A DNA stretch of 64,000 bases from assembly GCF_000250675.2 (NCBI RefSeq), contig NC_018681.1, forward strand, positions 6,820,001-6,884,000, written 5' to 3'. Made by a program: the position numbers and the translations under genes. The notes beneath the pieces are model-generated. The model was not told the DNA's origin, did not search any database, and saw only the letters and a program-made list of their open reading frames with translations. The stretch comes from Nocardia brasiliensis ATCC 700358 (GTDB lineage Bacteria > Actinomycetota > Actinomycetes > Mycobacteriales > Mycobacteriaceae). Position 1 is the stretch's first letter. Each line of letters starts with the position of its first letter. Positions 1-8,937 of this stretch are shown piece after piece.

Positions 1-42
1 GCTGCGGGCGCCCTCGGCGGGGTCGAGGGTGGGAGTCAACAC
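1..42 (-). CDS. Possible N-terminus of a gene running off the left edge
   Basis: On the minus strand a GTG at 42, or a TTG at 39, opens a frame that stays open to the window edge and begins LTPTLDPAEGA. A GGACAGG sits just upstream of it. Only about 14 codons are visible, so nothing can be recognised. In related actinobacteria miaB lies near gluABCD and recX, which makes miaB a guess from position only. Confidence 0.2.
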   Translation of the reverse strand, partial: MLTPTLDPAEGARS

Positions 43-359
43 TGCCTGTCCGATCGAATCCACCCGTCCAGGGTACGGGCAGGGCCAACCCCAATTTTAG
101 GGGCATGCGGACGACGAACGCGCCACTAAATGACGGCACGTTGGACGTCGGCCCGCTTCAGTACGGCCCTCGGGTCGGGAACCAAAGTGGCCTCTGATCA
201 GGCACGCTGTCGCGTCGACGGCGGCGCGGGTCGGTGCGAAATACGATCTTTGGGACGAACCAGTCGGCCAGGTTAACGTGACGTGTCATCTCGGCGCGGC
301 AAAAAAGGGTGGCACGGAAACTCTGGCAAATCCCCGATTTGCCCTTAAGGTCTTGGACC
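43..359. other. Intergenic region upstream of gluA
   Basis: This is 317 bases between the divergent left-edge frame and gluA. I see no convincing gene, repeat or operator here. It presumably carries the gluA promoter, but I cannot place it. Confidence 0.4.
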
Positions 360-1166
360 ATGACCGACGACGCCGCCGCGCCCGATACAACGGGGGACGC
401 TTCTACAGGGGACGCCAGCGCCGCCAACAGCGCGCCGATGATCTCGATGCGCAATGTGCAGAAGCATTTCGGCGAACTGCATGTACTGCGCGATATCAAC
501 CTCGAAGTCCCCAAGGGACAGGTCGTCATCGTTCTCGGGCCCTCGGGCTCCGGGAAGTCGACGCTCTGCCGCACCATCAACCGCCTGGAACCCATCGACT
601 CCGGCGATATCGCCATCGACGGCGTCCCGCTGCCCGCCGAGGGCCGCGGACTGGCCGCGCTGCGGGCCGACGTCGGCATGGTGTTCCAGTCCTTCAACCT
701 GTTCGCGCACAAGACGATCGTCGAGAACGTCATGCTCGCGCCGCTCAAGGTTCGCAAGATCAAGAAGGATGACGCGCGCAAGCACGCCATGGAACTGCTC
801 AACCGCGTCGGCATCGCGAACCAGGCCGACAAGTACCCCGCCCAGCTGTCCGGTGGTCAGCAGCAGCGGGTCGCCATCGCCAGGGCGCTGGCGATGAATC
901 CGAAGGTGATGTTGTTCGACGAGCCCACCTCGGCCCTGGACCCGGAAATGGTCCAGGAGGTGCTCGACGTGATGGTGTCGCTCGCCAAGGAAGGGATGAC
1001 CATGCTGGTCGTCACGCACGAAATGGGCTTCGCCCGGCGTGCGGGCAACCGGGTTCTGTTCATGGCCGACGGTCAGGTCGTCGAGGACGCCGAGCCGGAG
1101 GTCTTCTTCACCGCACCCAAGTCCGACCGTGCCAAGGACTTCCTCGGCAAGATCCTGAGCCACTGA
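360..1166 (+). CDS. gluA: Glutamate ABC transporter, ATP-binding protein GluA
   Basis: This is the ATPase of a polar amino-acid importer that drives glutamate uptake from the inner face of the membrane. The 268-residue product has a Walker A GPSGSGKST at about 60-68, a signature LSGGQQQR, a Walker B VMLFDEPTSALDP and a switch histidine in VVTHEMGFA. It matches the GlnQ/GluA family, apart from a 25-residue acidic, alanine-rich N-terminal extension. An ATG at 309 and one at 438 (MISMRNVQ) are alternative starts. I chose 360 because an AAGG-like site precedes it. It is the first gene of the gluABCD operon, with the binding protein starting 59 bases downstream. Confidence 0.9.
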   Translation: MTDDAAAPDTTGDASTGDASAANSAPMISMRNVQKHFGELHVLRDINLEVPKGQVVIVLGPSGSGKSTLCRTINRLEPIDSGDIAIDGVPLPAEGRGLAALRADVGMVFQSFNLFAHKTIVENVMLAPLKVRKIKKDDARKHAMELLNRVGIANQADKYPAQLSGGQQQRVAIARALAMNPKVMLFDEPTSALDPEMVQEVLDVMVSLAKEGMTMLVVTHEMGFARRAGNRVLFMADGQVVEDAEPEVFFTAPKSDRAKDFLGKILSH

Positions 1167-1225
1167 GCCACACGGCGACGAGCTCACCACAGACCAACAA
1201 CCCACCAGAGAAGTAAGGAAATTCG

Positions 1226-2062
1226 ATGAGGTTCAACCGTGCCCTGCGACTCGGTGTCGGAGCGATCGCTCTGACGCTCACCGCCATGACCGCCACCGCG
1301 TGTGGCGGCGGCGAGACCAAGTCGGCCCTGGACAACGCCAAGGGCGGCAAGATCACGATCGGCATCAAGTTCGACCAGCCGGGCCTCGGTCTGCGGGACA
1401 AGGACGGGTCCTACAGCGGATTCGACGTCGAGGTCGCCAAGTACGTGGCGGACAAGCTCGGCGTGAAGCCCGACGGCATCACCTGGAAGGAAGCCCCGTC
1501 CGGCCAGCGCGAGACGCTGATCGAGAACGGCCAGGTCGATTACATCGTCGGCACCTATTCGATCACCGACGCCCGCAAGCAGAAGATCGACTTCGCCGGC
1601 CCGTACTACGTTGCCGGACAGTCGTTCCTGGTGCGTGCCGACAACAACGACATCTCCAGCCCGGAAAGCCTCAAGGGCAAGAAGGTCTGCTCGGTGAAGG
1701 GCTCCACCCCGGCCCAGAACATCGAGAAGAACTTCAAGGACACCCAGCTGCAGACCAACGACACCTACTCGCTGTGCCTCGAGGGCCTGCGCGCCGGTTC
1801 GTGGGACGCGGTGACCACCGACGACATCATCCTGGCCGGCTACGCCGCGCAGAGCACCGGCGCGTTCAAGGTCGTCGGCAAGCCGTTCACCACGGAGAAC
1901 TACGGCATCGGCCTGAAGAAGGGCGACAAGGAGTTCCGCGACAAGGTGAACGACGCGATCGAGGCGATGTTCGCCGACGGCTCCTGGAAGAAGGCGTTCG
2001 ACGCCACCGTCGGCAAGTCCGGCTACCAGGCGCCGGAGCCGCCGAAGGTCAACCGGTACTGA
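1226..2062 (+). CDS. gluB: Glutamate-binding lipoprotein GluB
   Basis: This is the extracellular solute-binding protein that captures glutamate for the importer. The 278-residue product starts with MRFNRALRLG and a hydrophobic stretch ending TATAC, so Cys26 is the probable lipidation site (a weak lipobox). The mature part is a family-3 solute-binding fold: GKITIGIKFDQPGLG at the start, an SITDARKQKIDFAGPYY segment, and DDIILAGYA further on. An AGTAAGGA ribosome-binding site lies 8 bases upstream of the ATG. It sits between the ATPase and the permeases, the usual order for this importer in Corynebacteriales. Confidence 0.9.
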   Translation: MRFNRALRLGVGAIALTLTAMTATACGGGETKSALDNAKGGKITIGIKFDQPGLGLRDKDGSYSGFDVEVAKYVADKLGVKPDGITWKEAPSGQRETLIENGQVDYIVGTYSITDARKQKIDFAGPYYVAGQSFLVRADNNDISSPESLKGKKVCSVKGSTPAQNIEKNFKDTQLQTNDTYSLCLEGLRAGSWDAVTTDDIILAGYAAQSTGAFKVVGKPFTTENYGIGLKKGDKEFRDKVNDAIEAMFADGSWKKAFDATVGKSGYQAPEPPKVNRY

Positions 2063-2159
2063 GCATTTCCTCCTGCACGGGTGGCCCGGTCCTACCGGTC
2101 CGGGCCACCCGCCGCATTTCCCTTGCACATCGAGACCCGATCGGAGGGACGCGTACGCC

Positions 2160-2840
2160 GTGTTCGACCTGATCTCGAGGTATGACGACCAAATCCTCGA
2201 CGCCTTCTGGGTGACCATCAAACTGACCGTCGCGTCGGCGGTCGGCGCGCTGATCCTGGGCACATTCGTCGCCGCGTTGCGCGTGTCCCCGGTGCCCATC
2301 GCTCGCGCGGTCGGCACAGCCTACGTCACCATTTTCCGTAACACCCCACTCACGCTGATCATCGTGTTCATGTCGCTCGGCCTGTACACCACGATGGGCT
2401 GGAAGCTCGCAGGCGAAGGACCGAATTCGGTCGCCGAGAACAACTTCCGCTTCGCCGTGCTCGGACTCAGCATCTACACCGGCGCATTCGTGTGTGAATC
2501 GCTGCGCTCGGGCATCAACACCGTGGCCATGGGCCAGTCCGAGGCCGGTCGTTCGCTCGGCCTGACCTTCACCCAGAATCTGCGGCTCATCGTGCTGCCG
2601 CAGGCTTTCCGGTCGGTCATCGCGCCGCTGGGCAGCGTGCTCATCGCGCTGACCAAGAACACCACGATCGCCTCGGCGATCGGCGTGGTCGAGGCCGCGA
2701 CCCTGATGGCGAACATCAACGAGAACGAGGCCGCGGTGGTCGCCGTCGGCGCCATCTTCGCGCTCGGTTTCGTCATCCTGACCCTGCCCACCGGCCTGTT
2801 CTTCGGCTGGCTGGCCAAACGATACGAGGTGGCTCGATGA
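2160..2840 (+). CDS. gluC: Glutamate ABC transporter permease GluC
   Basis: This is one of two membrane subunits of the glutamate importer. The 226-residue product has about five hydrophobic segments and a cytoplasmic EAA-type loop around EAGRSLGLTFTQNLRLIVLPQAFR, the contact site for the ATPase. It belongs to the HisM/GlnP permease family. Translation starts with GTG at 2160, preceded by GGAGGGAC. The stop overlaps the ATG of gluD by four bases (ATGA), so the two permeases are probably translationally coupled in a heterodimer. Confidence 0.9.
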   Translation: MFDLISRYDDQILDAFWVTIKLTVASAVGALILGTFVAALRVSPVPIARAVGTAYVTIFRNTPLTLIIVFMSLGLYTTMGWKLAGEGPNSVAENNFRFAVLGLSIYTGAFVCESLRSGINTVAMGQSEAGRSLGLTFTQNLRLIVLPQAFRSVIAPLGSVLIALTKNTTIASAIGVVEAATLMANINENEAAVVAVGAIFALGFVILTLPTGLFFGWLAKRYEVAR

Positions 2841-3739
2841 GCGCTGCGTCTTCGGTGCTGTTCGACGCACCGGGCCCCCGCGGACGTATCCGGCACTACA
2901 TCTACTCGGTCGTGGTCATCGCCGCCGTAGCGGCGTTCCTGTGGGTGCTCTACAGCGGCTTCGCCGACAAGGGACAGTTCACCGCCGAGAAGTGGAAGCC
3001 GTTCCTCGAGGCGGACGTCTGGACGACCTACCTGCTGCCGGGTTTGCAGGGCACGATCGTCGCGGCCTTGCTGTCGATCGTCTTCGCGCTGATCATCGGC
3101 ATGGTCTTCGGCATCCTGCGGATGTCGGATCACCGCTGGGTGCGCTGGATCGCCGGCGCGGTCGTGGAGGTCTCCCGGGCCATCCCGGTGCTGATCCTGA
3201 TGATCTTCCTGTTCGCCCTGTTCTCCAAGAACAAGGTGTTCAAGGTCGACGATCTGGCGCTGGCGGCCGTGGTGATCGCGCTGACCGTCTACAACGGCTC
3301 GGTCATCGCCGAGATCGTCCGCGCGGGCATCAAGTCGCTGCCGCGCGGGCAGACCGAGGCCGCCGTGGCGCTCGGCATGCGCAAGAACCAGCTGATGCGG
3401 CTGATCCTGCTGCCGCAGGCGATCACCGCGATGCTGCCCGCGCTGGTCTCGCAAATGGTTGTCGCGCTGAAGGACTCGGCGCTCGGCTACCAGATCACCT
3501 ACACCGAGATCGTGCGCTCCGGGCAGCAGCTCGGTGCGGCCGAACAGAACACGATCCCCTCGCTGATCATCATCGCGATCGTGATGATCGTGCTGAACAG
3601 CGCGTTGACCTTCGTGGCGACGAAGCTGGAGCAGCGGTTGCGGGCCCGTAAAAAGGCCAAGGGTGGCGGCGGCGTCGTCGCGGCCGACTCGATTCTCACC
3701 GACGCGGCACCCGGAGTGGACCTCGCCGGTAAGAAGTAA
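2837..3739 (+). CDS. gluD: Glutamate ABC transporter permease GluD
   Basis: This is the second membrane subunit of the glutamate importer, 300 residues. It has an extra N-terminal segment (HYIYSVVVIAAVAAFLWVLY) before the core permease helices. The EAA loop is EAAVALGMRKNQLMRLILLPQAI. The C-terminus is a basic, glycine-rich cytoplasmic tail (RARKKAKGGGG). The start overlaps gluC by four bases, and the gene ends 11 bases before a perfect hairpin, so it is the last gene of the operon. GluD is usually longer than GluC, as here. Confidence 0.9.
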   Translation: MSAASSVLFDAPGPRGRIRHYIYSVVVIAAVAAFLWVLYSGFADKGQFTAEKWKPFLEADVWTTYLLPGLQGTIVAALLSIVFALIIGMVFGILRMSDHRWVRWIAGAVVEVSRAIPVLILMIFLFALFSKNKVFKVDDLALAAVVIALTVYNGSVIAEIVRAGIKSLPRGQTEAAVALGMRKNQLMRLILLPQAITAMLPALVSQMVVALKDSALGYQITYTEIVRSGQQLGAAEQNTIPSLIIIAIVMIVLNSALTFVATKLEQRLRARKKAKGGGGVVAADSILTDAAPGVDLAGKK

Positions 3740-3750
3740 TTCGACAAGTC

Positions 3751-3786
3751 GAATGCGCTGGAACGGATTACCGTTCCAGCGCATTC
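3751..3786 (+). terminator. Intrinsic terminator of gluABCD
   Basis: A perfect 16-bp inverted repeat (3751-3766 with 3771-3786) has an ATTA loop and is followed by TCGTCGTTTT. It lies 11 bases after the gluD stop. Confidence 0.85.
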
Positions 3787-3877
3787 GTCGTTTTCCGGGC
3801 ACGACCCGGGTGGGCCTGCGGCGGGTCGTCATTTCGGGTGACGCCGTGCGATCGACACCGTCGATACGATCAGACGT

Positions 3878-6133
3878 GTGCACATAGGACCGCGGGTCTC
3901 CGGTTTACTGGCGTTTATCGTGCTGCTCCTGGTCGCCGGCGCGACCGCGTGGGAGCAACAGCCACACGGGCATCGCCCCGAGTCCGCGCCGGCCGAGGCG
4001 TTCAGTGCCGCACGGGCGATGCGGATCGTCGAGGAGATCGCGCAGCGGCCGCATCCGGTCGGCACACCCGAGCACGACCGGGTCCGCGACCATCTCGCCG
4101 GCGAGCTGCGCACGCTCGGATTGGACACCGAGATCCAGGAGGGCGTCGGCCGCTACCCCGCCGGCGTCGTGCGCGACGTGCTGGGCATGGGCCGGGTCGC
4201 GAACATCATCGCCCGGCTGCCCGGCACGAACTCGACGGGCACGGTTTTCCTTACCGCGCACTATGATTCGGTCGCGTCCGGGCCCGGCGCGAACGACGAC
4301 GGCGTAGGCGTCGCGGCGATCCTGGAGACCGTTCGCGCCCTGCGCGCCGCGGGCACCACGGTGCGCAACGACGTGGTCGTGCTGCTCACCGACGGCGAGG
4401 AACCGGGACTGCTCGGCGCGGAAGCCTTCGTCGCCGCGGGCATGGACGGCAGGAAAACCGGCGTGGTCGTCAACCACGAGGCGCGCGGCGCCGGCGGTCC
4501 GGTCCTGATGTGGCGGGTCACCCATCCCGACGGTGCGCTGGTGCGGGCCGTCGCGAACGCCGCCCCGCACCCCAACACCGACTCGCTGACCACCACCCTG
4601 GCCGGCGCGCAGACGAGCAGCAACACCGACTACGCGTCCTTCGAGCCGGGCGGGCTGCGGGTGCTCGACTGGGCCTACGCCGGGCGAAGTGCTTACTACC
4701 ACAACCGATTCGACGATCCCGCCCATGTCGATCCGGCGACGGTGCAGCAGATGGGCGACAACAGCCTGGCCCTGGTCCGCGAACTCGGCGACGACGATCT
4801 CACCGCGGCCGATGACGTCGATCGCTCCTACTTTCAACTGCCGTTCGGGGTGCTGATCGTCCTGCCGATCTGGGTGATGTTCGTCCTCGCCGTCGCGACC
4901 ATCGTGGTGGTGGCACTGGTGGTGTGGCAGTACCTGCGCGCGGGCGAGACCAGCCTGCGCCGCGTGCTCGGTTCCGGTGCGACGGCCTTGCTCACCGCGC
5001 CGATTGCCACCGGTGCGGTGTACGGGATGTGGGAGCTGCTGAAGGTCATCCGGCCGGAGTATCGCCCGCTGTTCGTCGACCCGTATCGACCCGAATTCTT
5101 TTATGTCGCAATCCTTGCCGTCTCGGCCGCGGTGCTGTTCGCCTGGTTCGCGCTCGCCCGGCGACTGTTCGGCGCCGACGCCACGGCGGCCGGATTGCTG
5201 AGCTGCCTTGCCCTGTTGGGCGGTGTGCTCACCGTCCTCGCCCCCACCACCGGCCATCTACTGGTGGTGCCCGCTTTCGCGGCCGCGGTCGGTGTGGGGA
5301 TCACGTTCGCGGTGCCCGAGCGGTGGCGACTCCCCGTGCTCACCGTGTTCCTGATTCCGGCGGCGATCTTCCTCGGCAGCGCGACCTGGCCCGCACTGCA
5401 GACCGGCATCACCACCGCGCCGTTCCTGGTGGCACCGGCGGTCGCACTCGTCGGCGGTCTGCTGCTGCTCACGCTCACGAAAACCTGGCCCGCACAGCGT
5501 GGTTGGGCCATTCCCGGGGTAGCGCTACTGCTCGCCGTCGCGCTCGCGGCCACCGGATTGATGGTCGATCGTTTCGATGAGCGGCATCCGCTGACCTCGC
5601 AGCTCGTTTACGCCTTCGACGCCGATCGCAACGAGGCGCAATGGATTTCCAGGGAATCACCCGACCGTTGGACGCGCGAGCTGGTCGGCGCGGCGACGCC
5701 CGGCCCCCGGTTCACCCAACTCTGGCCGAATATCGGCGCCAGTGGCCCGGCGCCTGTTGCGGCACTGTTGCCACCGGTCGCCGAAATCCTTTCCGACACC
5801 ACGGCTTCCGATCAACGAACCGTTAAGCTGCGGATCCGGTCGCAGCGCGACGCCACGATCATCGATCTGCGCTACGAGACCGCCCCACGGTCCCTGCGCG
5901 TCGCGGGCCGCGAGGTGACCGAGCCGCCTGCGAAAGGTATTCACTTCAACGCACCGCCGCGCGAAGGGATCGAAATCGAACTCACCGTTCCCGCGGGTGC
6001 CCTCGCGCTCGACGTCGTCGACTACACCTACCTTCCCGAATCCCAGCTGACGGTGCTCCCGCCGGTTCCCGGCGACATCTACTTCCGGCAGGACAGCTCG
6101 GCGGCCGTGTTCACCGCGGTCCGCGGGTTGTGA
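3878..6133 (+). CDS. M28-family metallopeptidase with membrane domain
   Basis: This is a 751-residue membrane-anchored aminopeptidase-like protein. It starts with GTG and an N-terminal signal anchor (LLAFIVLLLVAGATAWE). A zinc peptidase domain runs to about residue 310. Its di-zinc ligands show in TAHYDSVASGPGANDDGVG, the bridging/catalytic acids in LLTDGEEPGLLGAEAF, and a late histidine in YYHNRFDDPAHVD. After it come about eight membrane helices (roughly 325-570) and an exposed C-terminal beta-rich domain. This architecture resembles the ER metallopeptidase/vacuolar Pff1 type of M28 protein. The substrate is unknown. It follows the gluABCD terminator and appears monocistronic. Confidence 0.85.
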   Translation: MHIGPRVSGLLAFIVLLLVAGATAWEQQPHGHRPESAPAEAFSAARAMRIVEEIAQRPHPVGTPEHDRVRDHLAGELRTLGLDTEIQEGVGRYPAGVVRDVLGMGRVANIIARLPGTNSTGTVFLTAHYDSVASGPGANDDGVGVAAILETVRALRAAGTTVRNDVVVLLTDGEEPGLLGAEAFVAAGMDGRKTGVVVNHEARGAGGPVLMWRVTHPDGALVRAVANAAPHPNTDSLTTTLAGAQTSSNTDYASFEPGGLRVLDWAYAGRSAYYHNRFDDPAHVDPATVQQMGDNSLALVRELGDDDLTAADDVDRSYFQLPFGVLIVLPIWVMFVLAVATIVVVALVVWQYLRAGETSLRRVLGSGATALLTAPIATGAVYGMWELLKVIRPEYRPLFVDPYRPEFFYVAILAVSAAVLFAWFALARRLFGADATAAGLLSCLALLGGVLTVLAPTTGHLLVVPAFAAAVGVGITFAVPERWRLPVLTVFLIPAAIFLGSATWPALQTGITTAPFLVAPAVALVGGLLLLTLTKTWPAQRGWAIPGVALLLAVALAATGLMVDRFDERHPLTSQLVYAFDADRNEAQWISRESPDRWTRELVGAATPGPRFTQLWPNIGASGPAPVAALLPPVAEILSDTTASDQRTVKLRIRSQRDATIIDLRYETAPRSLRVAGREVTEPPAKGIHFNAPPREGIEIELTVPAGALALDVVDYTYLPESQLTVLPPVPGDIYFRQDSSAAVFTAVRGL

Positions 6134-6495
6134 TGCTGGGCGGGGCAGCGCCAGTCCTCCCGGTCCGCACCAGCTCCTATGGCTCGCAACAGCTCCCGCA
6201 GCCCGCGGCGAGTTCCCGCAGCCCGCACCGGTTCGGCCCCTGAGTAGAGCACCCGGAACCGGTCCGATCACCGGCATCGCGACCATCGTCGCGGTCTCGC
6301 CGCGGTCGCGATCGGCCTCGTCGTCATGGCGATCGGTAAGCCGCCTCGGGCGCAGCGCTGTGGCAGTTCCGCACGTTGTCAGGACCTCACCAGTTCCCCG
6401 GACCCGCACCGGTTCTCGGACTTCGCGCCTCTCTGCAGGTACTGAGCGGGGCGAAACCATAGAACGGGTGCAGATTTCGCGTCTTCGGTGGGCGG
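6134..6495. other. Gene-free region with palindromes and a possible membrane-gene relic
   Basis: These 362 bases carry no intact gene. Around 6266-6350 the sequence would encode one membrane helix (TGIATIVAV then LAAVAIGLVVMAIG) only if one base were added near 6298, which suggests a decayed gene. Two GCACC-type palindromic pieces lie at about 6170-6240, and a clear 71-nt hairpin lies at 6403-6473. Confidence 0.4.
6403..6473. repeat. 71-nt imperfect palindrome, copy A of a dispersed hairpin family
   Basis: Arms 6403-6433 and 6444-6473 pair with a few mismatches. The outer ends read GCACCGGTTCT and, on the other strand, GCACCCGTTCT. Hairpins of the same size and end sequence lie at 19953-20022 and 29259-29330. 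Confidence 0.6.
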
Positions 6496-7260
6496 CTACC
6501 AGGGCAGCGCGACGCCGTCGCGGAAGAAGCCGCCGGTCGGTCCGTCCGGTCCGAGGGTTGCGGCCCAGACAACACCTTTCGCGCTTTCCTGGGGGCTGCG
6601 AGCGTTGTCTTCGTCGCCGGTCTCGGGGTGGGTGGCCGTCTCGCCGGGGCACACGGCATTGACCAGCACACCGGTACGTGCGAAAGCACTGGCGAGCTTG
6701 ACGGTCAGTGCGTTGAGCGCGCTCTTCGACAGCGAGTAGCCCGGCAACAAACCACCGATCCAGGGATCGGACAGTCCGTCCGCGAACGATCCCGCCGCGC
6801 TCGATACGTTGACGATGCGACCATGGCCGGACTCACACAGCAAGGGCGCGAAAGCAGCGCAGGTGTGCCAAGGACCGAAGAAGTTCACCTCTAACGCGTC
6901 TCGAGCCCGCGCCATATCGGCCGTCAACAACAACTGGTCGATATCGAACCCGCCCGCGGCATTGTTGATCAGCACATCGAGGGTGCCGAACTTGTCGCGG
7001 ACGAACTCGACACTTTTCGCGATACCGACCGGGTCGGTCACATCGAGTTGCGTGGCACACACCGAAAGCCCCTCCGCGGTAAGCAGTTCGGCGAGCGGTT
7101 CGGTCCGGCTCAGATCACGGCCGGTGACGATGACCTGGTGACCCCGGACAGCGAGTTCGCGAGCAACGGCGATGCCGAGACCCTGCGCGCGGCCGACGCC
7201 GGTGACGAGCGCGACCTTAGACTTCAGCACGTCCTGAGCACTGTCGGTTGGGTTGTTCAT
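6496..7260 (-). CDS. SDR-family oxidoreductase
   Basis: This is a 254-residue short-chain dehydrogenase/reductase, a cytoplasmic NAD(P)-dependent enzyme. The cofactor motif is TGVGRAQGLG near residue 20. NNAAG follows at about 95, a serine in NVSSAAGSF, and the catalytic YSLSK near 160. The start MNNPTDSAQ at 7260 puts the Rossmann motif at the usual distance. The frame stays open further upstream, but that part is arginine- and proline-rich and does not look like this family. The substrate cannot be inferred. A decayed regulator-like frame starts on the opposite strand right at its start codon. Confidence 0.85.
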   Translation of the reverse strand: MNNPTDSAQDVLKSKVALVTGVGRAQGLGIAVARELAVRGHQVIVTGRDLSRTEPLAELLTAEGLSVCATQLDVTDPVGIAKSVEFVRDKFGTLDVLINNAAGGFDIDQLLLTADMARARDALEVNFFGPWHTCAAFAPLLCESGHGRIVNVSSAAGSFADGLSDPWIGGLLPGYSLSKSALNALTVKLASAFARTGVLVNAVCPGETATHPETGDEDNARSPQESAKGVVWAATLGPDGPTGGFFRDGVALPW

Positions 7261-7409
7261 GCGACGAGTATCGACACGGGCACTGGCGTCGTTCTTGCAG
7301 TGCGCTGGCGTGCCGGACGAACCAGGGTCTCGCGGCGCGAACCTACCTGCCCGCGCTGGTGAGCGAGGTCCGCGCACTGCGTGCACGCCTGGACCGCGAG
7401 CCGTCGTGA
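7259..7409 (+). pseudogene. Possible remnant of a small transcription regulator
   Basis: Divergent from the SDR gene, one frame reads MRRVSTRALASFLQCAGVPDEP. From about 7335 a second frame reads ARTYLPALVSEVRALRARLD and stops at 7409. The latter is an amphipathic C-terminal helix typical of small HTH regulators. One frameshift near 7325-7340 would join the two. The family is uncertain, and the match rests on composition rather than a full motif. Confidence 0.25.
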
Positions 7410-7481
7410 GTGGCCGCTGCCATTGGCCCGGATCAGTTCAGCTACACGTTGTTCGGACGAAATTGGGCAGCCGGGTGGATA

Positions 7482-8033
7482 TCAAGCCGTGCAGGTCAAG
7501 ACATCTTCGATCGAGGTCACCGATTCGAGCTGTTCGTCGCTCAACCGATTGATCTTCGCCTTCAACGCTTGCGCTTCCGGCGTGGTCGGCAGACCACCGG
7601 ACCACACCCACGGCAGGCACAATTCGTAGCCGCAGCGGGCGCGAGCACTGTAGCGGTGCCGATTGCGCGCCACCACCGACGCCACCCGCACCGCATGCTC
7701 GTTCCGCGGCGGCACGCCGGGCCGATCGATCTCCCGCGCCGAAAACCGGAACCCATCCATCAATGCGCAACGCGCACAGCCACTCGGCCCCGACCCCAGC
7801 ATCTCCCCGCATTCCGCGCAGTCGAGCAGGTCCAGCGCCGCATCCACCACCCGCCACTCGAACGCCCCCGGATCGTCCACCACCAGCCGAGCCAACTCCA
7901 CCTCCTCCCCGCTCCCCGCCCGCACCCCCTGCTCCCCCAACAACTCCCCCCACACCCGATCAATACTCTCCTCCACCTCCCGCAACGCCGCCGCCGACGC
8001 ACCCCCACGCGGCAACACCCCATAACGCCTCAT
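7482..8033 (-). CDS. Hypothetical protein with zinc-ribbon motif
   Basis: This 183-residue protein is of unknown function. Residues about 70-85 carry CAECGEMLGSGPSGCARC, two CxxC knuckles of a small zinc ribbon. A helical, acidic N-terminal part precedes it. A basic part with RNRHRYSARARCGYELCLPW and a coiled helix near the C-terminus (EAQALKAKINRLSDEQLESV) follow. The sequence around 7870-8060 is unusually poor in G and rich in C, which creates long apparent frames on the other strand. The zinc ribbon and the ordinary amino-acid mix make the minus frame the real one. Confidence 0.6.
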   Translation of the reverse strand: MRRYGVLPRGGASAAALREVEESIDRVWGELLGEQGVRAGSGEEVELARLVVDDPGAFEWRVVDAALDLLDCAECGEMLGSGPSGCARCALMDGFRFSAREIDRPGVPPRNEHAVRVASVVARNRHRYSARARCGYELCLPWVWSGGLPTTPEAQALKAKINRLSDEQLESVTSIEDVLTCTA

Positions 8034-8206
8034 CCCCCGACCGTACCCACCCCACCCTCACCCCCGCCCACGATTTTCCGCCACCCCTGAACAGCCATGA
8101 GTGACAGGGCCACCACCTGTTCCTCGCACCGAATTCTGCCGATAACCAGGTGGTTCATGCCGCGTGGGGCAATCATCACACCCTGCCCGTGCGCTATTGT
8201 GAACGC

Positions 8207-8419
8207 GTGAGCGCCGAACGTGACGAGCTGCTGCGCCTGGTCCGTGAGATCCCGGATGAACAGGTGCCGGAGGTTCTCGCCGATGTGCGTAAACATCTCT
8301 ATGCTGTGCCGTCCCCCACGTGGCCGCCGGACTGGTTCGGCAGCGCCGAAGGTGACGGCACCGCGTACGGCGCCAGAAGCGAGGAACTGCTGGGTGACGG
8401 CTTCGGCCAGTCCGCATGA
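8207..8419 (+). CDS. Antitoxin of a PIN-toxin pair
   Basis: This 70-residue protein starts with GTG at 8207 (SAERDELLRLVREIPDEQVP). It has an acidic, helical N-terminal half and ends ...SEELLGDGFGQSA. The ELLRLVREIPDEQVPEVLADVR pattern is found in small proteins encoded just before PIN toxins in actinobacteria. The stop overlaps the toxin ATG (ATGA), the normal coupling in VapBC-type modules. I see no obvious ribbon-helix-helix or AbrB domain, so the antitoxin subfamily is not assigned. Confidence 0.6.
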   Translation: MSAERDELLRLVREIPDEQVPEVLADVRKHLYAVPSPTWPPDWFGSAEGDGTAYGARSEELLGDGFGQSA

Positions 8420-8835
8420 TCGTTTGCGATACCGGGCCACTCGTCGCGGCTGCTTTCAGAAGTGATCCCGACTATCACGCCTGTACTGAACTGTTCACGT
8501 CACTCTTCCTCGCCAACCGACCTATCCTCATCCCGACACCGATCCTCGGTGAAGTCGGCTACCTCCTGGGTCGCCTGGCCGGTGCTAAAACCGAGGCCGG
8601 GTTTCTCCGATCCTTGGCTTCAGGGGTTTTCGCTCCGATCGCACCGGAGAGCGAGGACTATCAGCGGGCAGCAGAATTAGTCGAGCAGTATGCAGACTTC
8701 CCGCTGGGAACGTGTGACGCGACGGTGATCGCTGTCGCCGAACGTCTCGGCATCACCGAGGTCGCCACTCTGGACAAACGACATTTCAGCGTCGTACGGC
8801 CACGGCACACGGCGGCGTTGACATTGCTGCCGTGA
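8416..8835 (+). CDS. vapC: PIN-domain ribonuclease toxin (VapC type)
   Basis: This 139-residue protein is a probable RNA-cleaving toxin held in check by the upstream protein. The PIN fold acids are visible: Asp5 in MIVCDTGPLVAA, the glutamate in PTPILGEVGYLLG, the aspartate in LGTCDATVIAVAERL, and the late aspartate in VATLDKRHFS. The size is usual for VapC. It overlaps the antitoxin gene by four bases. Its RNA target cannot be read from the sequence. Confidence 0.8.
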   Translation: MIVCDTGPLVAAAFRSDPDYHACTELFTSLFLANRPILIPTPILGEVGYLLGRLAGAKTEAGFLRSLASGVFAPIAPESEDYQRAAELVEQYADFPLGTCDATVIAVAERLGITEVATLDKRHFSVVRPRHTAALTLLP

Positions 8836-8937
8836 AATCCTCAACACAGTGGCCGGTCAGAGAGAGCGTGGCCGTAGCGCACTTCGCATGCGAACTGTTG
8901 CGGTAGCAACCTGGTCGAGGTGGGGAAGCCGACGCTC

